The notes beneath the pieces are model-generated. The model saw nothing but the letters and a program-made list of their open reading frames with translations, had not been told where the DNA came from and did no database searches. DNA of 49,305 nt. Origin: a virus. Location: the IMG/VR virus record IMGVR_UViG_3300025128_000068, positions 1 through 49,305 of that record; one strand, 5' to 3'. The position numbers and the translations under genes were made by a program. This document shows positions 9,669-17,248 of this stretch, piece by piece (within the stretch, counting starts at the first letter, position 1; the number at the start of each line of letters is the position of its first letter).

Positions 9669-10619
9669 ATGAGACAAACTTTACGAGACCTTTTAATTAT
9701 TTTTGCATCAGTAGCAGTTGTTAGTTCTATTGTTATAGCTGAGGACAGCAACATAACAAATACGACTACGACGACTTCTACTGTTACTAGCAATAATACC
9801 AACACCAATAATAATACCAATGTAAATCAAAGCACTAGCAATAACACCAATACCAATTTTAATACCAACAACACAACAATTTCTCAGACTAATAATTCTA
9901 CATCGAACAATACCAATGTGAACACATCAACGGTAACAAGCACAATCAATCAGACACAAAATGTTAACAACACTTCACTAATAACTAACAACTCTACATC
10001 AGAAAATACCAACTTGAATACCAACAATTCAACAAGTTCTAACACAAATACTAACAACAATAACAATGTTAGTTCATCAACTTCTGATGTTACAACGAGC
10101 AACCAAAATGTGAACACAAATAACAATACTTCACAAAATGTGAACACAAATAATTCCACAAGTAATAGTTCACAAAAGGTGACGCAAAGAGTTAAAAGTC
10201 CGCCTCCGTCAGCGGTGGCTCCTTCCATCATGTCCTATTCCCAGGACCTATGCACTTCGGGGGCCTCATCGGCAGTCCAAACACAGTTCTTTGGTATATC
10301 TACCGGTAGAAGTGTACGGGACGAAAACTGCGAACGCTTAAAACTTTCCAAAGGTCTCTATGATATGGGGATGAAGGTTGCAGCCGTTGCATTACTTTGT
10401 GAGGATGCTCGCGTGTGGCGTTCGATGATGCAAGCCGGCAGTCCCTGCCCGTATAAAGGTAAGATAGGTGAAGAGGCAAAAGTTGCATGGGAACAAAATC
10501 CAGAAGACAGACCAGACTGGGACGAAGTAAAAAAAGAACTTACTGGTTATGAAATAAAAGCATATAGAAAAGGAGACTTCTGTAAGAAGTATCCTAAGCA
10601 CAAGATATGTTCCGGCTAA
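9669..10619 (+). CDS. Exported Asn/Thr-rich protein with six-Cys C-terminal domain
   Basis: A 316-residue protein. Residues 1-25 form a signal peptide (charged start, LLIIFASVAVVSSIVI core, likely cleavage near IAED). Residues about 27-165 are almost only Asn, Thr and Ser, with many N-x-T/S steps. A PPPSAVAP linker leads to a folded domain (about 185-316) with FFGISTGRSVRDENCERL and all six cysteines of the protein, which fits a disulfide-bonded extracytoplasmic domain. I recall similar C-terminal domains in marine phage tail regions, without a function. The C-terminal domain's DNA is richer in G and C than the repeat part and the surrounding genes. The gene overlaps the next exported-protein gene by 13 bases. 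Confidence 0.65.
   Translation: MRQTLRDLLIIFASVAVVSSIVIAEDSNITNTTTTTSTVTSNNTNTNNNTNVNQSTSNNTNTNFNTNNTTISQTNNSTSNNTNVNTSTVTSTINQTQNVNNTSLITNNSTSENTNLNTNNSTSSNTNTNNNNNVSSSTSDVTTSNQNVNTNNNTSQNVNTNNSTSNSSQKVTQRVKSPPPSAVAPSIMSYSQDLCTSGASSAVQTQFFGISTGRSVRDENCERLKLSKGLYDMGMKVAAVALLCEDARVWRSMMQAGSPCPYKGKIGEEAKVAWEQNPEDRPDWDEVKKELTGYEIKAYRKGDFCKKYPKHKICSG
9750..10185 (+). repeat. Degenerate AAT/ACC/AAC-rich coding repeat
   Basis: This stretch is built from variants of short units such as AATACCAAC and AACACAAAT, which encode the Asn/Thr/Ser tract. The units vary in codon choice (AAT/AAC, ACC/ACA/ACT), so the protein repeat is kept while the DNA has drifted. It looks like an old slipped-strand expansion rather than a fresh microsatellite. 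Confidence 0.7.
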
Positions 10620-12529
10620 TTACACTATTATTTTTAACGACATCTGCTTGGGCGACAGACCCTGTATTCACAATTGGTTCTGATCCTGTTATTGATATAA
10701 CTGGAACTGGCCAAGGATTAAGCCTCGGCGACGATTCGATGTCTGGGATGAAAAATATCGGTTTCGATTTTACCTTTTATGATCAGACCTTCTCTCAAGT
10801 AAATATATCTATGAACGGATTCTTTACCTTTCAGTCAAATTTTTCTGTGCCTAGAGTAAGAAATTACAGATCGGAAACGCTCCCAGCTACTTCATTTAAT
10901 TATTCTGTATTTCCTGCTTGGTCAGATTATATTAGAAGGTCTAGTGGTAATCAATCTCCCTACATACAGACCTTTGGACAAACAGCAGATACAGATCAAT
11001 ATTTTGTCATCATGTGGGACAATGTTTCTGAATATAGTAACGGATTAAAAAGCACTTTCCAGGCTATATTATATGAAACGACTAATGAAATTGCTTTCCG
11101 CTACGATGAACTTCGTATCCAGAATCACGATTTGACCATTGGAATCCAAGGCAACAATGAGGCTTTAACTTATATGCGGTATGAAGACACTAATAGTACA
11201 ACCTTTATTGAAACAGATGATTTTAGTGTAAGTACAGCTATTGATGAGTCTTTTAGCAACCTTTCTTCTGAATGTTTAATTGATTCTAGCTTTTCCGCAT
11301 TGTGTGATGTGTATGATTTAAGCAACAATTCTCAGGATGATGACTATCTTTATGGGATAAGTGAGGATATAATATATGGATATGATGAAGATACGACATT
11401 TTATGGATTTGATATGGACGAAGATGAACAACCTTTCGCCATTTCAGTTGTTTTTGCGGATGACGGTGATTGGAGTGATGATGGTAGTTATGATGATACT
11501 TTTCTTATCTTTAACGATATTGAACCTGGTCAAGAGTTTGAATTAGAAGATGATACATTATTTATACATCTTGATAGCGAGTATGATATTGAGTTCCTTG
11601 ATCCATTGCCTACTGTGGAAGAAGGATTTTTAGAAATAATCGAAATCGAAGAAGAAGAATTTATCCAACATTTTGAAGAAGTACAAGAAAGAATGGAAGA
11701 AGACTTTCTTGTGTTTATGGAAGAAGAGATATCTGAGGAAGAATTTGTTGAAATTGTAGAAGAATTTTTTGATGAAGAAGAAGCAATAGAGGAAGAGGAA
11801 GAGGCATTAGACGAAGCCATAGAAGAAATAACACCAGAGGAAATAGAGGAAGAGCGAGAAGAAAGAGGAGCTACGAGAAGAAATATAATAACTACACGAA
11901 ACCTTGTCTCTGACCTTGTTACAAGCGTTGTTAGAGGTAGTTACACATCGGCAAATAGCACAAGTAATGACAGTAATAACAGTGGTTCTGTAAGCGTTTC
12001 TGGTACGACAGTAGGGAATGTTAATTCACCTACCGTGTCGAACCAAGTCGCTGCTGATCAAGTGCAGACTAATACTGTATTGCAATCTATTACTGTAATG
12101 CCAATGCCTGGTGTTGATAATACACCATCTGTTGCTATGGCTGAGGTCCAAGTAACAACTATGGAAAACCAAATAGAGAGCGTTACATCTTCTGTTATGA
12201 CTGCATCGGAAGCAGACCAAGTAGCAGACCAAATTGTAGCTCAGAATATACAATCTCAACAGGAAGAAAACGAAAGAAGCCAGAACGAGTCTGGAGAATA
12301 CAGTACGCAAGGGCAAGCTAACTTATTGGCTTATATGGGTTATTCAGCTGGGTTCAATGCTTATCAAAATATGAACATACCAGATGGTTCAAATTGGTAT
12401 GAACCAAGAACTATATATGCAAATGTAATTTTAGATGATAATATAACCGGATATTATAGCTTGGTAGGAACTAACTTAGATCAACAAGCTAATTTGATGC
12501 AAACACAAAACATGGAGTTTTTTAGATAA
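10607..12529 (+). CDS. Exported adhesin-like protein with NIDO-like N-terminus and acidic segment
   Basis: A 640-residue protein. Residues 1-16 are a signal peptide (FRLITLLFLTTSAWA, cleavage after AWA). Residues about 17-200 resemble the beta-rich NIDO-like domain of surface proteins: GFDFTFYDQTFSQVNISMNG, then FPAWSDY, then FVIMWDNV, and a later IGIQGNNEA. A long acidic stretch (about 330-425) is dominated by Glu and Asp. A Ser/Asn/Val-rich beta region follows, then a Gln-rich helical region and a C-terminal part ending in MEFFR. Secreted products are unusual in a phage. It may be carried on the host surface or be an unusual receptor-binding part; neither is shown. It is coupled to the next small gene by TAATG. 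Confidence 0.6.
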   Translation: MFRLITLLFLTTSAWATDPVFTIGSDPVIDITGTGQGLSLGDDSMSGMKNIGFDFTFYDQTFSQVNISMNGFFTFQSNFSVPRVRNYRSETLPATSFNYSVFPAWSDYIRRSSGNQSPYIQTFGQTADTDQYFVIMWDNVSEYSNGLKSTFQAILYETTNEIAFRYDELRIQNHDLTIGIQGNNEALTYMRYEDTNSTTFIETDDFSVSTAIDESFSNLSSECLIDSSFSALCDVYDLSNNSQDDDYLYGISEDIIYGYDEDTTFYGFDMDEDEQPFAISVVFADDGDWSDDGSYDDTFLIFNDIEPGQEFELEDDTLFIHLDSEYDIEFLDPLPTVEEGFLEIIEIEEEEFIQHFEEVQERMEEDFLVFMEEEISEEEFVEIVEEFFDEEEAIEEEEEALDEAIEEITPEEIEEEREERGATRRNIITTRNLVSDLVTSVVRGSYTSANSTSNDSNNSGSVSVSGTTVGNVNSPTVSNQVAADQVQTNTVLQSITVMPMPGVDNTPSVAMAEVQVTTMENQIESVTSSVMTASEADQVADQIVAQNIQSQQEENERSQNESGEYSTQGQANLLAYMGYSAGFNAYQNMNIPDGSNWYEPRTIYANVILDDNITGYYSLVGTNLDQQANLMQTQNMEFFR

Positions 12530-12723
12530 TGGAAAGAATACATAAAACAAATTTAAAAACCTTTAAACATCCTCTGTTTCATAGAGAAAAAGGTCTTGAT
12601 AAAAAATATAGAGGTTTTGAATACCCTAAAATGACAACTACAGTAACAAGTTCTGAATTAGGTAGATATAGAGGTATAGAATATAAAGTAACCTTAAAGT
12701 CTGTTAAGGCTTCAATTGTCTGA
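12529..12723 (+). CDS. Small basic protein, unknown
   Basis: A 64-residue, Lys/Arg-rich protein whose ATG overlaps the preceding stop (TAATG). It contains two similar pieces, KKYRGFEYP and GRYRGIEYKV, suggesting an internal duplication of an [KG]xYRGxEY motif. No membrane segment. It sits between the exported proteins and the two small membrane proteins. Function unknown. Confidence 0.6.
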   Translation: MERIHKTNLKTFKHPLFHREKGLDKKYRGFEYPKMTTTVTSSELGRYRGIEYKVTLKSVKASIV

Positions 12724-12955
12724 GGAAATTAAAATAGTAGAAGTAGAAAAAAAGTCTTGGTATAACAACGCTGAAGGCTTTGACAAGTGGAGAGTTTTTC
12801 CACGAATATTAATAACATTATATGGCGTTATGTTTTATAAAACCTGTGATTGGTTTATGACTTTACCTGATCCGACTAACTCACAATCAGCTTTTGTATC
12901 TATAATTGTAGGTGCTGGGGCTGCTTGGTTTGGTCTGTATATCGGTAAAAAATAA
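12716..12955 (+). CDS. Putative holin, two transmembrane segments (TTG start)
   Basis: A 79-residue protein starting at TTG 12716, overlapping the previous gene by 8 bases; no ATG lies near the N-terminus. After a charged N-terminal ~25 residues there are two hydrophobic segments: ILITLYGVMFYKTCDWFMTL and FVSIIVGAGAAWFGLYIG, joined by a DPTNSQ turn. Size, two-segment topology and a short charged end (GKK) match class II holins, and near-identical architectures are common in marine phages. It would open the inner membrane at lysis. A neighbouring membrane-anchored coiled coil supports a lysis locus, but no endolysin is seen nearby. Confidence 0.6.
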   Translation: MSEEIKIVEVEKKSWYNNAEGFDKWRVFPRILITLYGVMFYKTCDWFMTLPDPTNSQSAFVSIIVGAGAAWFGLYIGKK

Positions 12956-12982
12956 TGTCAAGAAATATATATGGAGTAAACA

Positions 12983-13249
12983 ATGAAAAATATCTTGCCT
13001 AAATTACAACAGTACATCACGATAATAGGGGTGATCACCGCGATAGGCGGGGGTTTCTACACCTGGGGACAGTTTAATTTGCGTCTCGATAATATTGAGA
13101 AGAAGAAAATTAAAGCAGTTAATCTAACTCCGGTTAATACAAGTATTGCTGAACTATCGACAAAGGTCGACAACATAGAACAGAGATTAGATAGAACAGA
13201 AGACAGGATTGATAAGCTCGGCAATAATGATAACCCACTAGCTAGGTAA
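12983..13249 (+). CDS. Membrane-anchored coiled-coil protein (spanin-like or XhlA-like)
   Basis: An 88-residue protein with ATG at 12983 after a GGAGTAAAC site. One N-terminal membrane segment (YITIIGVITAIGGGFYTWG) is followed by a charged heptad-type coiled coil with repeated DNIEQRL/RTEDRID steps. This topology fits an inner-membrane spanin subunit or a small XhlA-type lysis accessory. It is the last plus-strand gene of the left block and ends 8 bases inside the convergent replication operon. Its DNA (GATCACCGCGATAGGCGGGG) is much more GC-rich than its neighbours, hinting at recent acquisition. Confidence 0.5.
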   Translation: MKNILPKLQQYITIIGVITAIGGGFYTWGQFNLRLDNIEKKKIKAVNLTPVNTSIAELSTKVDNIEQRLDRTEDRIDKLGNNDNPLAR

Positions 13250-15317
13250 CTTTACCTGCTCTTAATTCCCCATATCCATGAGCAAATGGTCCTTCAGGTA
13301 CATCAAGGTATTTTGCTTGACCTGTGTTTTCTTTAAGTCTTGCACGGACAATTTTTCTGTCGTCAATAAGTTCTGATACATATCTTCTGAATGTACTTTG
13401 AGATACACCTTTTAACTCAGGAGGCATTTCACCTTCACGAGCTACAAAACCATCTTCGCCTGTAACTGTAAAAGGATTACCTTTTTGAGCTGATAACTTA
13501 ATTATTTGAACAAGGCTTCTAAGTCTTATAACTTTATCCTGCTCGTCTACAACAGATATGTCTTGTGAAGTTCCTTCTAGTAAACCAGACTCTTCATCCC
13601 TAACAAAGATACGAACCTCTCTATTAACAGGACCATTAGATTTAACAACAGCACCATAGATAACTTTATTTCTTTTAAATGGAACCTCCATCTTATGACA
13701 GACTGTCTTAGCCTCACTCTCTGGAGCGGGCCATAAACCAATAGCAAAGCGAACACCGTCAACAAGTGCTGATGTTCCTCTAATTAAATTTCTTGCATGT
13801 TCTGGTGTACGAACAGGATACTTCATATCAATCTTGGTCATATGATGGACCATGAGAAATGTAGCTTTAGTCTTTGTGGCTAAGCTGGCAAAGTATCCTG
13901 TTACGAATGCACCGTGTGAAGGGTCAGCGTTGATATCTGCTAGAACAAAACTAGCAAGAGGATCAACAACAACGAGAGCCAAATTATCCATTTGCAATAA
14001 TTGTCGCTCAATCTGCCGCCACTCATCTGTGATAACAGGTCGACCGTTTTCGATTGCAACGATAGGAGTAACTCCACCGTGGTCTGGGAAAGGGACAGTA
14101 TATAATTCACACCCTGTTTCCCTAAATCTACGACCTTCAGTGTCCAGTTTTTCAATTCGTCTATGTATTTCATCTTTTTCATCCTCTGCGGTTAAAATGA
14201 CGACATTGCCATTATTTACTATTGTAGCATCAAAGGCAGTGTCGATGCCGATATTACCATATGCTATCTTCATACCCAAGTCTAAAGTCAAAAGACCTTT
14301 ACCTGTGTCTCCAGATGCCGCTAAAATACCGGCAACACCTTTGGGTAATGTTGATTCTAATAAATATTCATAAGAAGGTGCTTCTCCTTGCACTAAATTT
14401 TTAACAGATAATGAGCTATTTAAAAGGTTAACAGGCGAAGAACCTTCCGTTCTAAGCAACTCATCAATATCATATCCTTCTTCTATTGCGTCCGCAGCAT
14501 CCCAACCTTTTTTCTTTTCTCTTGGTATATCTATTATTCTGATAGAAGAACATACATCTACAAGGTATTTAGAGAGCTTTTGAGCGTATTTTATGCCAGC
14601 ATCATCATTATCTGGCCATACAATTAAATGTTTACCCGTAAGAACACTCCAATCTGTTTTATCTAAATTAGTATTAGCACCACCCATAGCACTTCCTGCT
14701 GCTATATTTTTCTTAGATAAGTAATCAACACACTTTTCGCCCTCAACGAAGACAACGGTATCAGCGTCTTTTATATTTGGTATGTTATATAAAGGTCTAA
14801 CTTCAGGCATTTTATATTCCCCTGTAACTAAACGAGGTCTAAAAGTCTTTTCTCCATTGCCAGACTCTATTCGCATAACAGTACATATTAAATCATTGTT
14901 ACGATCATAGTATTTGTACTCTAATGTTTGAGATTTTGGTTTTGTAACAGGTGGTGTTTTAAGTGTTGTATTAATTACAGGAATAGAAAATTTTTCTGAT
15001 ATACCTTTAACAGCTTCAGCAAAGTTACATCCATATACTTTTTGCCATACATCAATAAAGTCACTGAAAGATTGACCACCATTAAATTCACTACCAACTC
15101 CATCCTTTTCTAAATTAAAAGAACAGGAGTCACCTGGAGCTCCACCTAAATCGCCTATAATAAATTCGTTTCCTCTCATTTTTCCTTGAGGAAACATGTG
15201 TGTAAATATACTTTTTATTGAGCCTCTTGCTCTATCTTTGAATCCCTTTACATCAAATTTCTCTGGCTTATCACGCCCACTTGGGTTGAAATCCAGTATG
15301 CTCTTCTCTTCGTTCAT
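13242..15317 (-). CDS. Primase-helicase: TOPRIM domain plus RepA/AAA_25-type ATPase
   Basis: A 691-residue fusion. The N-terminal ~115 residues look like a degenerate primase head without a cysteine zinc site. Residues about 185-265 form a TOPRIM domain: VFVEGEK at 189-195 and WPDNDDAG at 234-241 give the acidic metal-binding residues. Residues about 325-500 form a RecA-fold ATPase with Walker A ASGDTGKG at 334-341, Walker B LVVVD near 448-452 and a FLMVHHMTK strand near 487-494. The C-terminus looks like a winged-helix DNA-binding part. Such fusions prime and unwind DNA at the fork. It is the last gene of the minus-strand operon and overlaps the nuclease gene by 47 bases. Confidence 0.85.
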   Translation of the reverse strand: MNEEKSILDFNPSGRDKPEKFDVKGFKDRARGSIKSIFTHMFPQGKMRGNEFIIGDLGGAPGDSCSFNLEKDGVGSEFNGGQSFSDFIDVWQKVYGCNFAEAVKGISEKFSIPVINTTLKTPPVTKPKSQTLEYKYYDRNNDLICTVMRIESGNGEKTFRPRLVTGEYKMPEVRPLYNIPNIKDADTVVFVEGEKCVDYLSKKNIAAGSAMGGANTNLDKTDWSVLTGKHLIVWPDNDDAGIKYAQKLSKYLVDVCSSIRIIDIPREKKKGWDAADAIEEGYDIDELLRTEGSSPVNLLNSSLSVKNLVQGEAPSYEYLLESTLPKGVAGILAASGDTGKGLLTLDLGMKIAYGNIGIDTAFDATIVNNGNVVILTAEDEKDEIHRRIEKLDTEGRRFRETGCELYTVPFPDHGGVTPIVAIENGRPVITDEWRQIERQLLQMDNLALVVVDPLASFVLADINADPSHGAFVTGYFASLATKTKATFLMVHHMTKIDMKYPVRTPEHARNLIRGTSALVDGVRFAIGLWPAPESEAKTVCHKMEVPFKRNKVIYGAVVKSNGPVNREVRIFVRDEESGLLEGTSQDISVVDEQDKVIRLRSLVQIIKLSAQKGNPFTVTGEDGFVAREGEMPPELKGVSQSTFRRYVSELIDDRKIVRARLKENTGQAKYLDVPEGPFAHGYGELRAGKVT

Positions 15318-16071
15318 TTATATTATCCCAACATTTGTTTTTAAACTCGCACCATTTACATAAAAAACTATCACTCTTCGCTGCAACTCTAGGCATCAGT
15401 TCGTTGTTCTCAACGGCTTTTAAAATACTAACTGCTGAATCTGACACTCGCTGAGCCACTTTAGCATCAAACGGTATTTTTTCAAAATATATCTCCTGAG
15501 TATTTTTGTTGACAACTGTAAAAAGAGCAGGGTTATCCATTAGGCCCATGTAAGCCTGGTACAGAACAACCTGAGCGTAATAAACAACATTTGTTTTCTC
15601 TACGCCCTTTGATTGAAACTCTTTAAACTTCCTATCGTTAGCTGATTTACATTCCCAAAGAAAAGGATATTCCCAAGAGACAGGTCCATCTGTAATGATG
15701 CCATCGACATGTCCTTGTATCTCTCCTTCGGCTGTATCAAAGCCAAATTGTCTTCCTTGTTTGTCTTGTGTAAGTAAGTTAAATCCTGCTTGCACAAGCC
15801 ATGCTACGGCAAGCTCTTCAAAATTATGACCGACTTGAAATATTCTTAAAGTCTTTCCGTCAAAATCTTTTCCCTCATCTTTTTCAGTCTTCATATATCT
15901 ATATTGTAATTTTCTTTTGCAAGGTTCACCAAGAGATGATGCACCTAAATATTTTCTTTCCGGTTCCCTCTTGTTCGCTTCAACAAGAGCCTTATCTATA
16001 AAAGGAGTAATAATATCACTCACATCTCCTTTATTTTCCGGAGGATTAAAATCTAATTCATTTGTTACCAT
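15271..16071 (-). CDS. Cas4/RecB-family PD-(D/E)XK exonuclease with Fe-S cluster
   Basis: A 266-residue nuclease with a complete set of family motifs: Cys51, GH at 81-82, catalytic GHVDG with Asp123, ECK with Glu140 and Lys142, QVVLY at 167-171 (the QxxxY motif), and Cys238, Cys241 and Cys247. The four cysteines match the iron-sulfur cluster of Cas4 and AddB-type nucleases. Such enzymes resect DNA ends and feed single strands to recombinases. Together with the Sak4-like ATPase and DUF669-like protein upstream it forms a recombination module. The start overlaps the previous stop by 7 bases. No cas genes or CRISPR arrays are present, so a replication or recombination role is more likely than spacer acquisition. 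Confidence 0.85.
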   Translation of the reverse strand: MVTNELDFNPPENKGDVSDIITPFIDKALVEANKREPERKYLGASSLGEPCKRKLQYRYMKTEKDEGKDFDGKTLRIFQVGHNFEELAVAWLVQAGFNLLTQDKQGRQFGFDTAEGEIQGHVDGIITDGPVSWEYPFLWECKSANDRKFKEFQSKGVEKTNVVYYAQVVLYQAYMGLMDNPALFTVVNKNTQEIYFEKIPFDAKVAQRVSDSAVSILKAVENNELMPRVAAKSDSFLCKWCEFKNKCWDNINERREEHTGFQPKWA

Positions 16072-16541
16072 GGTATATCGTCGTCAAAAGGCTCATGGTA
16101 TTTTTTATTTTTACCAGAACCTGTTACCTTGCCTCTTTCTGTTGGTATTTCTACGCCGTTAACATTAAGAAAATCTTCTACTTTATCCTCAACACCAATA
16201 TGTTCATGGAGGTGATCTCGATAAGAATTTAAAGATGTAATAATAATCTCTTGGATTTGTTCTTTAGTAATAGCAGATAGTGGAGTACTCCAACCTATCT
16301 CTTCTAGTACTACAGCTAAATCCTTTATAGTGTCATCAACTGCTTTTCTTTCTGGTACTAAATCTTGATATGACATTGTTCTTTTTTCCTTATTGTATTT
16401 AGACATTAGCTTCATTGCAGCATAACATCCATAAAAACCGACTACTTCGTCTTGCTTAAAATTAACATTATCAAATAAAATGTAAGGCACAACCCTACTA
16501 TATGAACATAACCCACAGACCCTTCTCCTTTTTAGATTCAT
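16065..16541 (-). CDS. Small helical protein with SSB-type acidic C-terminal tip (DDDIPW)
   Basis: A 158-residue frame from ATG 16541; a second start at 16376 with an AAGGA site would give a 103-residue protein (MSYQDLVPER...). Residues 1-50 contain CGLC and another Cys, possibly metal-binding. The core is helical. The end is EPFDDDIPW, nearly identical to the last residues of bacterial SSB (DDDIPF in E. coli), the peptide that recruits repair and replication proteins. It lies between the DUF669-like gene and the nuclease, whose start it overlaps. I do not recognise the family. A role as an SSB-tip-bearing adaptor or as a competitor for host SSB partners is inference. Confidence 0.6.
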   Translation of the reverse strand: MNLKRRRVCGLCSYSRVVPYILFDNVNFKQDEVVGFYGCYAAMKLMSKYNKEKRTMSYQDLVPERKAVDDTIKDLAVVLEEIGWSTPLSAITKEQIQEIIITSLNSYRDHLHEHIGVEDKVEDFLNVNGVEIPTERGKVTGSGKNKKYHEPFDDDIPW

Positions 16542-16557
16542 TATAAACTACCCTTGG

Positions 16558-16590
16558 TTGTGGAGTTTTTGACAGACAGGCACTCCACAA
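16558..16590 (-). other. 9-bp perfect hairpin inside the replication operon
   Basis: TTGTGGAGT (16558-16566) and ACTCCACAA (16582-16590) form a perfect 9-bp stem with a 15-base loop in the 86-base gap between the ssDNA-binding gene and the SSB-tip gene. There is no T-run beyond it on either strand, so it is not a classic terminator. It could be a processing, attenuation or protein-binding site. Confidence 0.45.
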
Positions 16591-16627
16591 GCCTGCAATA
16601 TAGGTCAATAAAGAAAAGACCTTCTGT

Positions 16628-17248
16628 CTAAGCCCAAGCTGGTTTCTCGCCCCCAGACTGATCGTTAGTTGGTTGTTGTGGGGAGGGTTGTGTATCAGTC
16701 TGTGTAGATGGTGCGGGAGCACTAGCCTTGACTGTTCCATTTGGACCTAATGGTTGTTTATACTCTGGCATGCCAGGTGTTACAACCCTTGATAACCTAT
16801 TATTATCTTTGTCGTTGTAAGTTTCTATACCTACTTCAACTTTTGCTAATAAGCTATTTAAGTCCATATAAGATGATAATGTTCTCGCAGCTTTCGCTGG
16901 CTCGCTCATATCCTTCGGTTCAATGGCATAACAAGACTCTAATAAAGCACGAATAGTTCTTTTAGAAATATTACCTGCTTTACTTTGTCCTTTATCATCA
17001 AGGCTACCACCGGCTACAGTTAAGTTTGACCAGAATTTTCTTCTTTCAAACTCTCCTGATGTCACCGTAAATTCGCATTGCAGATATTGTGCGTCAGATC
17101 GTTGTGATTGTGTTAACGATCCGTCAGGACCTGCTCCGCCTGGTTTAATTGTTAATAGGGCATCAACAATTGTGCCGTCTGGTATTGGTGAAAAATCAGT
17201 TGATGGTCCATCGTACTGTTCTTCGGCTGTGTTAAAATCTAGTGTCAT
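16628..17248 (-). CDS. DUF669-like single-stranded-DNA-binding protein
   Basis: A 206-residue protein whose start overlaps the stop of the Sak4-like gene. The N-terminus MTLDFNTAEEQ, the beta-rich core (LQCEFTVTSGEFERRKFWSN, then VEVGIETYNDKDNNRLSRV) and a Pro/Ser/Gln-rich disordered tail ending GGEKPAWA match the DUF669 pattern, which in other phages is paired with a Sak4-type ATPase. By family knowledge such proteins bind single-stranded DNA and stimulate recombinase-mediated annealing. The tail lacks the acidic tip of SSB; that tip is instead on the next small gene. Confidence 0.7.
   Translation of the reverse strand: MTLDFNTAEEQYDGPSTDFSPIPDGTIVDALLTIKPGGAGPDGSLTQSQRSDAQYLQCEFTVTSGEFERRKFWSNLTVAGGSLDDKGQSKAGNISKRTIRALLESCYAIEPKDMSEPAKAARTLSSYMDLNSLLAKVEVGIETYNDKDNNRLSRVVTPGMPEYKQPLGPNGTVKASAPAPSTQTDTQPSPQQPTNDQSGGEKPAWA

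Noticed and set aside
11530-11820. 96-residue Ser-rich minus-strand frame
   Set aside because: It is the complement of the Glu/Asp-rich segment (GAA/GAG read as TTC/CTC), a shadow of the real gene.
13852-14373. 173-residue plus-strand frame
   Set aside because: It lies entirely antisense to the primase-helicase, which has clear TOPRIM and Walker motifs; the product has no motif and a Ser/Cys-rich shadow composition.
15271-16071. Stand-alone CRISPR adaptation gene cas4
   Set aside because: The Fe-S nuclease motifs fit Cas4, but the operon is a replication-recombination set and there is no cas1, cas2 or array.
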